Positions 1 to 4,924 of a DNA stretch of 5,598 nucleotides are shown here, piece by piece. The DNA is from Candidatus Woesearchaeota archaeon (GTDB lineage: Archaea; Nanobdellota; Nanobdellia; Woesearchaeales; JACQSR01), in assembly GCA_023255615.1 (NCBI GenBank), contig JAHFLI010000085.1, positions 1 through 5,598 of the forward strand, in the 5' to 3' direction. Made by a program: the position numbers and the translations under genes. Position 1 is the stretch's first letter. Every line of letters begins with the position of its first letter. The notes beneath the pieces were generated by a model. The model was not told where the DNA came from, made no database searches, and saw only the letters and a list, made by a program, of their open reading frames with translations.

Positions 1-9
1 GTTATCCAT
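1..9 (-). CDS. Possible 5' end of a divergent gene, cut by the window edge (M-D-N...)
   Basis: On the minus strand an ATG at 9-7 is followed by GAT and AAC before the window ends, so only three residues (M, D, N) are visible and no function can be assigned. The case for a real start is positional: a strong TATA-like box with an AAAG element upstream lies 33 bases before this ATG on the same strand, the same spacing seen before three other genes here. No other ATG lies between that box and the window edge on this strand. A leaderless or near-leaderless message is implied. If this ATG is not the start, the gene would begin further left and the box would serve a short leader. Confidence 0.4.
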
Positions 10-30
10 CTGGATGATGAGGATGACTTC

Positions 31-45
31 TATTTATATACCTTT
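31..45 (-). promoter_or_regulatory. TATA/BRE promoter for the divergent left-edge gene
   Basis: Read on the minus strand, the sequence is AAAGG followed by TATATAAATA. The AAAG part matches the purine-rich BRE position and the rest matches an archaeal TATA box. Transcription would begin about 25 bases downstream, at about position 10, directly before the ATG at 9. Confidence 0.55.
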
Positions 46-109
46 CGTTACTATTCAATAAGTATTTACAAATATATATCAAATTAGAGAGATGAATTTC
101 TCGTAAGGA

Positions 110-123
110 AAAGTTTATATAAA
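110..123 (+). promoter_or_regulatory. TATA/BRE promoter of the first membrane-protein gene
   Basis: AAAG at 110-113 is followed by TTTATATAAA, an excellent archaeal TATA box. The G of AAAG lies 31 bases before the ATG at 144, so the predicted transcription start falls on or next to the start codon. The purine-rich stretch ending in AAGGA directly before the ATG is too close to act as a normal Shine-Dalgarno site, which also favours leaderless translation. A second, weaker AT-rich run (ATATATAT, near 72-79) lies upstream and may be an alternative box. Confidence 0.65.
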
Positions 124-143
124 ATCATTCTGAGAAAGAAGGA

Positions 144-1607
144 ATGATCAAAAAGAGCGGAATAGTAAGAATATCTCTATTTTCAGTTCTTTTCTCTCTT
201 CTATTTCCGTCGAGTTATGCGGCATCATCGCCAGCAGATATACTCCAATTGCCCATCGGGGTCTATTCTTTTCTCTCGAAAAATCTTCTTGGACTGGCAT
301 CGGGTTCTCAAAACTCTGTGATGTTTGCTCGATTTCTCATTGGGATTTTGGTCTACATTATCCTTTATGTTGTTGCTTCTGGTATATTTCCACAATCTCA
401 GGGGATGAGGAATTTTGTTCCTTTGATTCTCGCAATCATAAGTACGGTTCTTATCCCACCTGACGTCCTTCTTGGAATATTCAAAACCTATACCATTGTA
501 GCTGTATTTTTCATTTGGATTATTCCCCCTCTTGGAGCATTTTGGTTCGCGCATAAAGTAAAACAAAATTTAGGCGATGGGCCAATCGCTTGGTTTTTTA
601 TTTCAATGGTATATTTAATTTTAATAGTCATTATTCCGCAAGCGGAAGAATATCTTTCATCAAATATTGATTCAAATTCGATTAAAATTCTTGATTGGTT
701 TACGTTAATCTGGTTTATTCTTGTGTTTGCGTTTTGTCATGCGGTAATTAGATTATTGAGAACAATGATTTATGGTCATGAAGCGATTCCGCTCGGAGCT
801 GGTTCTCAGAAATGGGGACAATCTGCGGGAGGGGCTGTTGGAAGTGCAGGACGAGGAATTTGGAATAGGTTGCGAGGTAGTAGCTCGACCCCAAGTGGAA
901 TAACTGATGCTGAAGGAGAAGCCGCAGATGTTGAGAGAGATGTTGCACAAACAGTAACTGAAGAAAAAAAAGAACTGAAAGATGTGTTAGAACTTGAGCA
1001 ATTAATAGAAAAACCATTTACTCGATATGGTCAACTTAGTCAAAATCGACAATATTTTCTAACGGCTCTAGGAGATTTACGAGATCAAGTTGCTAGGTTA
1101 GAACAAGAATTAATGGCCTGCGTACAAAGGGTCGAGGTTATTTTTCAAGAAGAAGCAATAATATTGAAGTTAATAGATGATGAAAGCGAAAGAGTCAATG
1201 ACATAGTAAAAAGGGTAGGGCTAATAAAAGAGCAAGCTCAAAGAAACCCAAAAATGGCTAATGTCTTAGGTGAAGTATTGATGTTAGAATCAAAAGCAAA
1301 AGGCCACTTAGAGTTTATAAAAAATCTCGAAACCCAATTCGGATATAGGATAAGGAAATTCCTAAACATGATTAATAATTATTATTTGACTCAAATTCGA
1401 GCAAATATTAACGCAGAGCCATCACTCTTATTTAGAGTGCTTGATGAACTATTCTCCAGAAACAATCAAATCCTTTTAAGAGAATTTTGCGAAGCCGTTG
1501 TCAAAAATATTAAGCGGATATTAGAGCATGAAGAGTTCATGGGTGAGTTAGAAAAAGATACAATACGTTTGGAGGAAATGGCTAAACGAGCAGCAGCAAT
1601 TAAATGA
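144..1607 (+). CDS. Membrane protein of unknown function: signal peptide, five membrane segments, long helical cytoplasmic tail (487 aa)
   Basis: I do not recognise the family. Residues 1-26 form a Sec-type signal peptide: basic N-terminus (MIKK), hydrophobic core about 10-21, and an SYA|A cleavage site at 24-27. Five hydrophobic segments follow at about 61-82, 89-110, 115-137, 148-165 and 183-205. Positive charge after segments 3 (HKVKQ) and 5 (RLLR) puts these ends inside, so the C-terminus should be cytoplasmic. Residues 217-250 are a Gly/Ser-rich linker, and about 255-487 are a charged, strongly helical region with probable coiled coils near 260-290, 312-360 and 455-483. The membrane half is paralogous to the next gene: IPPDVLL...YTIV here (104-119) aligns without gaps to VPANVVL...YTIV there (111-126). 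The long tail is much larger than that of the paralogue. It has its own TATA promoter and no usable Shine-Dalgarno site. A scaffold, secretion-related or surface-complex component is possible, but nothing in the sequence fixes the function. Confidence 0.88.
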   Translation: MIKKSGIVRISLFSVLFSLLFPSSYAASSPADILQLPIGVYSFLSKNLLGLASGSQNSVMFARFLIGILVYIILYVVASGIFPQSQGMRNFVPLILAIISTVLIPPDVLLGIFKTYTIVAVFFIWIIPPLGAFWFAHKVKQNLGDGPIAWFFISMVYLILIVIIPQAEEYLSSNIDSNSIKILDWFTLIWFILVFAFCHAVIRLLRTMIYGHEAIPLGAGSQKWGQSAGGAVGSAGRGIWNRLRGSSSTPSGITDAEGEAADVERDVAQTVTEEKKELKDVLELEQLIEKPFTRYGQLSQNRQYFLTALGDLRDQVARLEQELMACVQRVEVIFQEEAIILKLIDDESERVNDIVKRVGLIKEQAQRNPKMANVLGEVLMLESKAKGHLEFIKNLETQFGYRIRKFLNMINNYYLTQIRANINAEPSLLFRVLDELFSRNNQILLREFCEAVVKNIKRILEHEEFMGELEKDTIRLEEMAKRAAAIK

Positions 1608-1627
1608 TCTAAATCCGCTCTGAATCG

Positions 1628-1640
1628 AAAGATTTATTAA
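1628..1640 (+). promoter_or_regulatory. TATA/BRE promoter of the second membrane-protein gene
   Basis: AAAG (1628-1631) is followed by ATTTATTAA in the 57-bp gap between the two membrane-protein genes. The G of AAAG is 34 bases before the ATG at 1665, so initiation should fall at or a few bases before the start codon. A GGAG at 1651-1654 would be about 10 bases before the ATG but probably upstream of the transcription start; it would only serve readthrough messages from the first gene. The box shows that the second gene can be transcribed independently of its paralogue. Confidence 0.5.
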
Positions 1641-1664
1641 TGTACGTCTCGGAGATACGGAAAG

Positions 1665-2750
1665 ATGATAAACACCTTAAAAAAAGTGTCGAAGAAGGGC
1701 ATTTTCCTTTTCGTTCTTATGGTGTCTTTTTTGATGGTCTTTTCGGTTTCTGCACTTGCTGATCCTGCCCAGCAAATTAGCACGTTAATGATTCAAATCG
1801 TATCTGCGCTCAAACCGATTTTCGTTGATTTGCCTCAACATGGGGATTATCTGACAACATTCCTTAAAGCATCAATATTTTTTTTAATATTTACCTTAAT
1901 TTTCTATGCACTCCATTTTGTGTTCCATGATGAACAATGGAAAAGAATCAGAATGATAATTGCGATATTGATTGCACTCATATCTGTGATAATGGTTCCC
2001 GCCAATGTTGTTCTCACAGTCGCTTTTTCGTACACCATAGTTTCTCTTTTTATTTTGTTAGGTATACCCATATTTCTTTTGATTTTGCTATTAAGAACAC
2101 CCTTCTTTTCAGAGAAAACAAGAGGGTCATATGTTGCACGGGCAGTTGTTTTTTATTTGCTTGCAACTCTTGTTCACAATATAGTTACAGTTGGAATCGT
2201 GTCATATGTTCCTACACAAGGGCAACCTGGATATGTGCCCCTTAAAACAGTTCTAAGAAGTCCTCCAATCACAGATTCATCTGTCCAATTATCCACCCCA
2301 TTTGATTCAACCCTACAAGATTGGCTAGGGTTTGCCGAGGTTATTTTGCTTATCCTTAGCATATGGTATGTCATCGCTGCGATTTTTGGGATAGGGGTGA
2401 CAGAATCTTCCGCTGGATCGTCAACTCCTGCAACTGGTGGATCGTGGATAGGGAATATGTTAAATAGGGGATTTAGTGGTGGCGGAGTGGGAGTCGATAC
2501 GTCAAATCCTCTCGGGAGAGAGATTGCAGAATTTTTTAATGAAGTGCAACAAATCGAACGTTTGATTCAAGGAGGAGTTGCACAGGCTGCGGTAAGGGCA
2601 AGAATTAGAACAAGAATTGCGGCAGCTGAGGCTTTAGCAAATAATATTGACGGGCACCAAGACCAACTGCGATTATTACCCCAAAGAACTCAAACAGCGT
2701 ATTATAATCACATTGCAAGATTAGCTAATGCGCTTTCAAGAATTCCATAA
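1665..2750 (+). CDS. Membrane protein of unknown function, paralogue of the upstream gene: signal peptide, five membrane segments, short helical tail (361 aa)
   Basis: The layout is the same as in the preceding gene. A signal peptide (basic residues K6, K7, K10 and K11; hydrophobic core 13-28) ends in ALA|DP, with predicted cleavage after A32. Membrane segments lie at about 65-87, 96-112, 119-143, 158-182 and 220-243. The loop between segments 1 and 2 (HDEQWKRIR) and the stretch after segment 3 (RTPFFSEKTR) are basic, giving an inside C-terminus. The extracytoplasmic loop between segments 4 and 5 (about 183-219) is longer than in the paralogue and rich in Pro, Ser and Thr. After segment 5 come a Gly/Ser-rich linker (245-285) and a helical tail (286-361) rich in Ala and Arg. 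Shared features, including the ungapped VPANVVL...YTIV block (111-126), show common ancestry with the first gene, although overall identity is low. The gene is followed after 15 bases by a small protein gene. Function unknown; a subunit of a membrane complex with the paralogue is an inference. Confidence 0.88.
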   Translation: MINTLKKVSKKGIFLFVLMVSFLMVFSVSALADPAQQISTLMIQIVSALKPIFVDLPQHGDYLTTFLKASIFFLIFTLIFYALHFVFHDEQWKRIRMIIAILIALISVIMVPANVVLTVAFSYTIVSLFILLGIPIFLLILLLRTPFFSEKTRGSYVARAVVFYLLATLVHNIVTVGIVSYVPTQGQPGYVPLKTVLRSPPITDSSVQLSTPFDSTLQDWLGFAEVILLILSIWYVIAAIFGIGVTESSAGSSTPATGGSWIGNMLNRGFSGGGVGVDTSNPLGREIAEFFNEVQQIERLIQGGVAQAAVRARIRTRIAAAEALANNIDGHQDQLRLLPQRTQTAYYNHIARLANALSRIP

Positions 2751-2752
2751 AC

Positions 2753-2759
2753 GGGGTGA
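2753..2759 (+). promoter_or_regulatory. Shine-Dalgarno site of the 47-aa gene
   Basis: GGGGTGA lies six bases before the ATG at 2766 and contains GGTGA, which pairs with the 3' end of archaeal 16S rRNA. It is the clearest ribosome-binding site in the window and lies two bases after the stop codon of the membrane-protein gene. It indicates that the small gene is translated as an internal member of a polycistronic message, unlike the near-leaderless first genes. Confidence 0.65.
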
Positions 2760-2765
2760 CTAAAC

Positions 2766-2909
2766 ATGGACGACGAGACAAAAGGACTGAAAAAAAGAAT
2801 GATAAGTTTGCTAGAGAGAACTTTACATCAGCCAAACGTCCCTTCAGAAAGCCAAAGAGAATTAGAGGATGCTCTTAAGAATCTTCAAAGTTCGTTAAAA
2901 AAGAGATAG
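2766..2909 (+). CDS. Small charged helical protein of unknown function (47 aa)
   Basis: An ATG at 2766 opens a 47-codon frame ending at TAG 2907-2909. The product begins MDDETKGLKKRM and ends in LKNLQSSLKKR. It has no hydrophobic segment and is rich in Lys, Arg, Glu and Asp. Two amphipathic helices are likely (about 5-21 and 28-46), separated by a short HQPNVP turn, so a small helical hairpin is plausible. The supporting evidence is a strong Shine-Dalgarno sequence at ideal spacing, tight packing (15 bases after the membrane-protein gene, 17 before the next gene), and same-strand order. A size this small invites being missed in annotation. Function is unknown; a cytoplasmic partner of the membrane protein's tail is a guess from position only. 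Confidence 0.7.
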   Translation: MDDETKGLKKRMISLLERTLHQPNVPSESQRELEDALKNLQSSLKKR

Positions 2910-2911
2910 TA

Positions 2912-2923
2912 AAGAAATTTCTT
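2912..2923. repeat. 12-bp perfect palindrome AAGAAATTTCTT between two genes
   Basis: AAGAAATTTCTT is its own reverse complement and fills most of the 17-base gap before the ATG at 2927. It could be a small operator or simply an AT-rich coincidence; in a sequence this AT-rich a 12-bp palindrome is not rare. No second copy was noticed in the window. Confidence 0.3.
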
Positions 2924-2926
2924 GTA

Positions 2927-3454
2927 ATGGCCACCATAAAAACGATAATAAAAACATTACCTGAAGCAGCTGCGCTGTTTACAAGAAGTGCTGATGCAAC
3001 GGCAAGAAGTGCATTAAAATCATATCAGTCTTCTCCTGATCAAATGGCAGCAAATGATGCTGAACTTCTTGATAATCTATTTATGGTTTCTGCGTTGGAT
3101 GCAAAAGTGACGTTTGAAATTTTGAGAATGATGCAAAATCATGCATCAACGTTAGCAAATGAAGCAAAAAATGCATTAGAGAAAAATGATTTTCAACGCG
3201 CAGGACGATATGTGCAAGATATTCAAAAGTTAGCATTGTTAGCAAATGCATTGCGTAACAGCGAACGAGATGATATTCGAAAGTTAAAGGAAATTACCAA
3301 TGTCTCCCATAAGCTTGCACGGCAAATTGAGAGTCTTTCTTCATCATTGCGAGATTCCATTCGCGATATGATCCAAAAGATTAAAAAAGCCCAGAATCAA
3401 AAATTAAAGCAGTTAAAACAAGCAGCTCAAGAAACGCAGAAAATGGCGGCATAA
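2927..3454 (+). CDS. All-helical soluble protein of unknown function (175 aa)
   Basis: No family is recognised. The protein has no signal peptide and no membrane segment. It is predicted to be helical almost throughout: helices at about 2-34, 38-82 (Ala/Leu/Met-rich), 84-110, and a long basic coiled-coil-like helix from about 113 to 172 ending in a KIKKAQNQKLKQLKQ stretch. A four-helix-bundle or rod fold is plausible, and the basic C-terminal helix could contact nucleic acid, membrane surface or an acidic partner. The ATG at 2927 has no Shine-Dalgarno sequence. An AAAG at 2887-2890 followed by an AT-rich run is 37 bases upstream and could be a weak promoter, so the gene may be expressed by coupling or from its own start. 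Its TAA is immediately followed by the ATG of the PAC2 gene, which strongly suggests co-translation with it. Confidence 0.82.
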   Translation: MATIKTIIKTLPEAAALFTRSADATARSALKSYQSSPDQMAANDAELLDNLFMVSALDAKVTFEILRMMQNHASTLANEAKNALEKNDFQRAGRYVQDIQKLALLANALRNSERDDIRKLKEITNVSHKLARQIESLSSSLRDSIRDMIQKIKKAQNQKLKQLKQAAQETQKMAA

Positions 3455-4177
3455 ATGGAAATTAAACTCTGGAAAAAACCAAAAAATGTCATCTTGATTG
3501 AAGGATTTCCTGGTTTCGGATTAGTCGGAACCATTGCAACTGAATTTTTGATGGATCATCTCAAAACCGAAATGATCGGAAAGATTTTCTTTGATGATAT
3601 GCCACCCATGATTGCCATCCACGATGGGAAGATTGTTGAACCATTGGGAATATTCTACAATAAAGAATATAATCTGACCATCCTTCATGCCGTAACCGCT
3701 TCTGCAGGATTAGAATGGAAGATTTCAGAAGTAGTCTTTGAGCTTGCAAAGATGCTCACTGCAAAAGAGATTATATGCTTAGAAGGGGTCGGTTCTGGTC
3801 AGCCTGAAGCACAATTAACAACATCAAATCAAAATTTCTTTCACACCACTAACCTAAAATTGGCAGAGAAACTTGCAAAACTAAAAATTACGCCATTAAA
3901 GGAAGGCATTATCATGGGAGTCACCGGAGCAATGTTGGTTAAAGGGGATAGCATTCCCGTTACCGCAATCTTTTCTGAAACCGCCACAAATTTACCCGAC
4001 AGTAAAGCAGCAGCGAATATTATTTCTGCCATCGACAAATATCTTGGCCTCAAAGTAGATCCAAAGCCATTGCTACAGAAAGCAGAAGATGTTGAAGAGA
4101 AATTAAAAGATCTGATGTCAAAAAGTCAGGAAGCCTCTGAATTGGCAGATAAAAAGAAATTGAGCTACGTGGGATAA
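3455..4177 (+). CDS. PAC2-family protein, archaeal proteasome assembly chaperone homologue (240 aa)
   Basis: Archaeal PAC2 proteins (PbaA/PbaB type, related to eukaryotic Pac1/Pac2) bind proteasome alpha subunits and help 20S assembly; some family members have other roles. Family signatures seen: the N-terminal strand-loop EGFPGFGLVG (16-25), MPPMIAIHDGKI (49-60), the central LEGVGSGQ (109-116), GIIMGVTGAML (151-161) and PDSKAAANII (181-190). The length is normal, and residues 203-235 form the expected C-terminal charged helix. Characterised archaeal chaperones of this kind can end in an HbYX motif (hydrophobic-Tyr-any residue) that docks into the alpha ring. This protein ends LSYVG, so the Tyr is third from the end and preceded by Ser; the canonical motif is missing. 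The ATG directly follows the stop of the helical protein gene, and no clear ribosome-binding site is seen, consistent with translational coupling. The family call is firm; the proteasome role is inferred from the family. Confidence 0.9.
   Translation: MEIKLWKKPKNVILIEGFPGFGLVGTIATEFLMDHLKTEMIGKIFFDDMPPMIAIHDGKIVEPLGIFYNKEYNLTILHAVTASAGLEWKISEVVFELAKMLTAKEIICLEGVGSGQPEAQLTTSNQNFFHTTNLKLAEKLAKLKITPLKEGIIMGVTGAMLVKGDSIPVTAIFSETATNLPDSKAAANIISAIDKYLGLKVDPKPLLQKAEDVEEKLKDLMSKSQEASELADKKKLSYVG
4148..4160 (-). terminator. Possible T-rich terminator of the mntA-hepT transcript, inside the PAC2 coding end
   Basis: Read on the minus strand, ATTTCTTTTTATC begins 19 bases after the hepT stop codon. Archaeal terminators are often simple T-rich tracts without a hairpin. 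Because the two genes converge with one base between them, any hepT terminator must lie within the PAC2 gene. The stretch also encodes Asp-Lys-Lys-Lys in PAC2, so its T-richness may be incidental. Confidence 0.25.
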
Positions 4178-4178
4178 T

Positions 4179-4511
4179 CTATCTCCATATTTTCTTAAAT
4201 TGTACCTTAAGCTGAGGAATATCTTCCTGAACTGTTTTCCAAACAGCAATAGTGTCAACACCAAAATATCCATGAATGAGTTTATCTCTCATTCCGACAA
4301 TATCTTTCCACGGTACAGCCGGAAATTGATGAACGATTTCTTTCGATACATGACGTGCTGCTTCCCCAATAATCATGATCTGGCGTATCACCGCATCCTC
4401 AATGAGAGTATTTCTCATAAAAGTATTTTCATCAATATCATACGTATATTCTTCAATTTTGTCAATTGCCGCAACGATATGAGTAATGAGGATCTTATCC
4501 TTTTCATTCAT
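4179..4511 (-). CDS. hepT: HepT-like HEPN (DUF86) ribonuclease toxin (110 aa)
   Basis: HEPN toxins of this type are dimeric RNases; in the MntA-HepT system the partner adds AMP to a Tyr next to the active site and so blocks the RNase. The RX4HXY motif is complete: R75, H80 and Y82 in RDKLIHGYF. Other DUF86 hallmarks are present: DAVIRQIMIIGEAARH (39-54), PAVPWKDIVGMR (64-75), and VDTIAVWKTVQEDIPQL (85-101). The protein is predicted entirely helical, with length typical for the family. Its ATG overlaps the TGA of the partner by the ATGA tetranucleotide (4511-4508), so translation is coupled. The gene runs against PAC2, with one base between their stop codons. All catalytic residues are intact, so an active toxin neutralised by AMPylation is predicted from the family; it was not demonstrated here. 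Confidence 0.93.
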   Translation of the reverse strand: MNEKDKILITHIVAAIDKIEEYTYDIDENTFMRNTLIEDAVIRQIMIIGEAARHVSKEIVHQFPAVPWKDIVGMRDKLIHGYFGVDTIAVWKTVQEDIPQLKVQFKKIWR

Positions 4512-4789
4512 ACGAGAACCTTTTTCTCACGTTGGATGTGAGGTAAAATAAAGGGGCTGATAGAATCTTTTGTAACCAGATCGATTTTTCTATGGACAGA
4601 TTGGGAAAGTTCATTTTCAATTCGCGCAATGCTCAACAAACTTTTGGGTTCAGAGAATTCGACAAAAATGTCAATATCACTATCCTTTTTTTGCGTACCT
4701 CGTGCAAATGAACCAAATAAAGATATTTTTACCGCACCCTCCTTACATAATTTTTCGATAATCTCTTTTTGGATGTGTTTTTTATTCAT
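4508..4789 (-). CDS. mntA: MntA-like minimal nucleotidyltransferase antitoxin (93 aa)
   Basis: This minimal nucleotidyltransferase (polymerase beta fold) is the antitoxin of HepT; family members use ATP to AMPylate the toxin's Tyr in the RX4HXY motif. The GSX10DXD signature is complete: G26, S27, D38 and D40 in GSFARGTQKKDSDID. A third acidic residue, D70 in KIDLV, sits where the third metal-binding Asp is expected. The product is within the short range for stand-alone MNT proteins. It is the first gene of the pair, transcribed from a TATA box 32 bases before its ATG. A GGGTG two bases before the ATG is too close for a normal Shine-Dalgarno site, so leaderless initiation is likely. Intact catalytic residues argue for a functional pair. 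Confidence 0.93.
   Translation of the reverse strand: MNKKHIQKEIIEKLCKEGAVKISLFGSFARGTQKKDSDIDIFVEFSEPKSLLSIARIENELSQSVHRKIDLVTKDSISPFILPHIQREKKVLV
4514..4528 (-). promoter_or_regulatory. Small hairpin at the hepT ribosome-binding region
   Basis: On the minus strand GAGAA, AAAGG and TTCTC lie in a row, giving a five-base-pair stem with AAAGG, a weak Shine-Dalgarno-like sequence, in the loop. The stem ends two bases before the hepT ATG. It also encodes the last residues of MntA. The stem is short and could be chance; if it forms, it could tune toxin translation relative to the antitoxin. Confidence 0.3.
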
Positions 4790-4810
4790 AACACCCGATA
4801 CTATCTCTAA

Positions 4811-4824
4811 CTTTATTAATCTTT
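4811..4824 (-). promoter_or_regulatory. TATA/BRE promoter of mntA-hepT
   Basis: On the minus strand AAAG is followed by ATTAATAAAG. The G of AAAG lies 32 bases before the mntA ATG at 4789, the same spacing as for the membrane-protein genes, so the message should start at or next to the start codon. It is one half of a 135-bp divergent promoter region shared with ppsA. Confidence 0.5.
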
Positions 4825-4875
4825 ATGTGAATTGATGAACGTTGCGAAAAAGAGAAATAACATGTATTCTCGTAC

Positions 4876-4889
4876 AAAGTTTTATATAT
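4876..4889 (+). promoter_or_regulatory. TATA/BRE promoter of ppsA
   Basis: AAAG (4876-4879) is followed by TTTTATATAT, a strong archaeal TATA box. The distance from the G of AAAG to the ATG at 4925 is 46 bases, about 14 longer than at the near-leaderless genes. The message should therefore have a short leader of roughly 12-16 bases, enough to hold the GAGG at 4917-4920 four bases before the ATG. Confidence 0.6.
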
Positions 4890-4924
4890 CTTCTTCTGAA
4901 GAAATCGACTAAAAAAGAGGACAT

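Noticed and set aside
87..102. Imperfect inverted repeat (GAGA...TCTC) upstream of the first TATA box
   Set aside because: The arms are only four to five bases with mismatches, in AT-rich sequence; no second copy near the other promoters.
964..971. Run of eight A in the first membrane-protein gene, considered as a programmed frameshift site near the start of the tail
   Set aside because: The zero frame continues for more than 200 codons of plausible helical protein, and no stimulatory structure was noticed.
748..1017. 89-residue open frame on the minus strand inside the first membrane-protein gene
   Set aside because: It is a shadow of the helical tail codons, giving a low-complexity Leu/Gln/His-rich product with no promoter or ribosome-binding site.
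1608..1664. Terminator after the first membrane-protein gene
   Set aside because: No T-rich tract or convincing hairpin is present in this 57-bp gap; it is explained by the promoter of the next gene.
1878..1885. Run of eight T within the second membrane-protein gene, a possible slippage or sequencing-error site
   Set aside because: The reading frame is intact on both sides and encodes a normal hydrophobic membrane segment.
144..2750. Assignment of the membrane pair to a type IV secretion (VirB2/TrbC- or VirB6-like) system
   Set aside because: A signal peptide followed by a short-looped membrane hairpin is reminiscent of VirB2-like proteins, but there are five segments, long tails and no neighbouring secretion ATPase; the similarity is only architectural.
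4200..4541. 113-residue plus-strand open frame opposite hepT
   Set aside because: The minus-strand frame has a full HEPN motif set; the plus-strand product has no recognisable features and no start signals.
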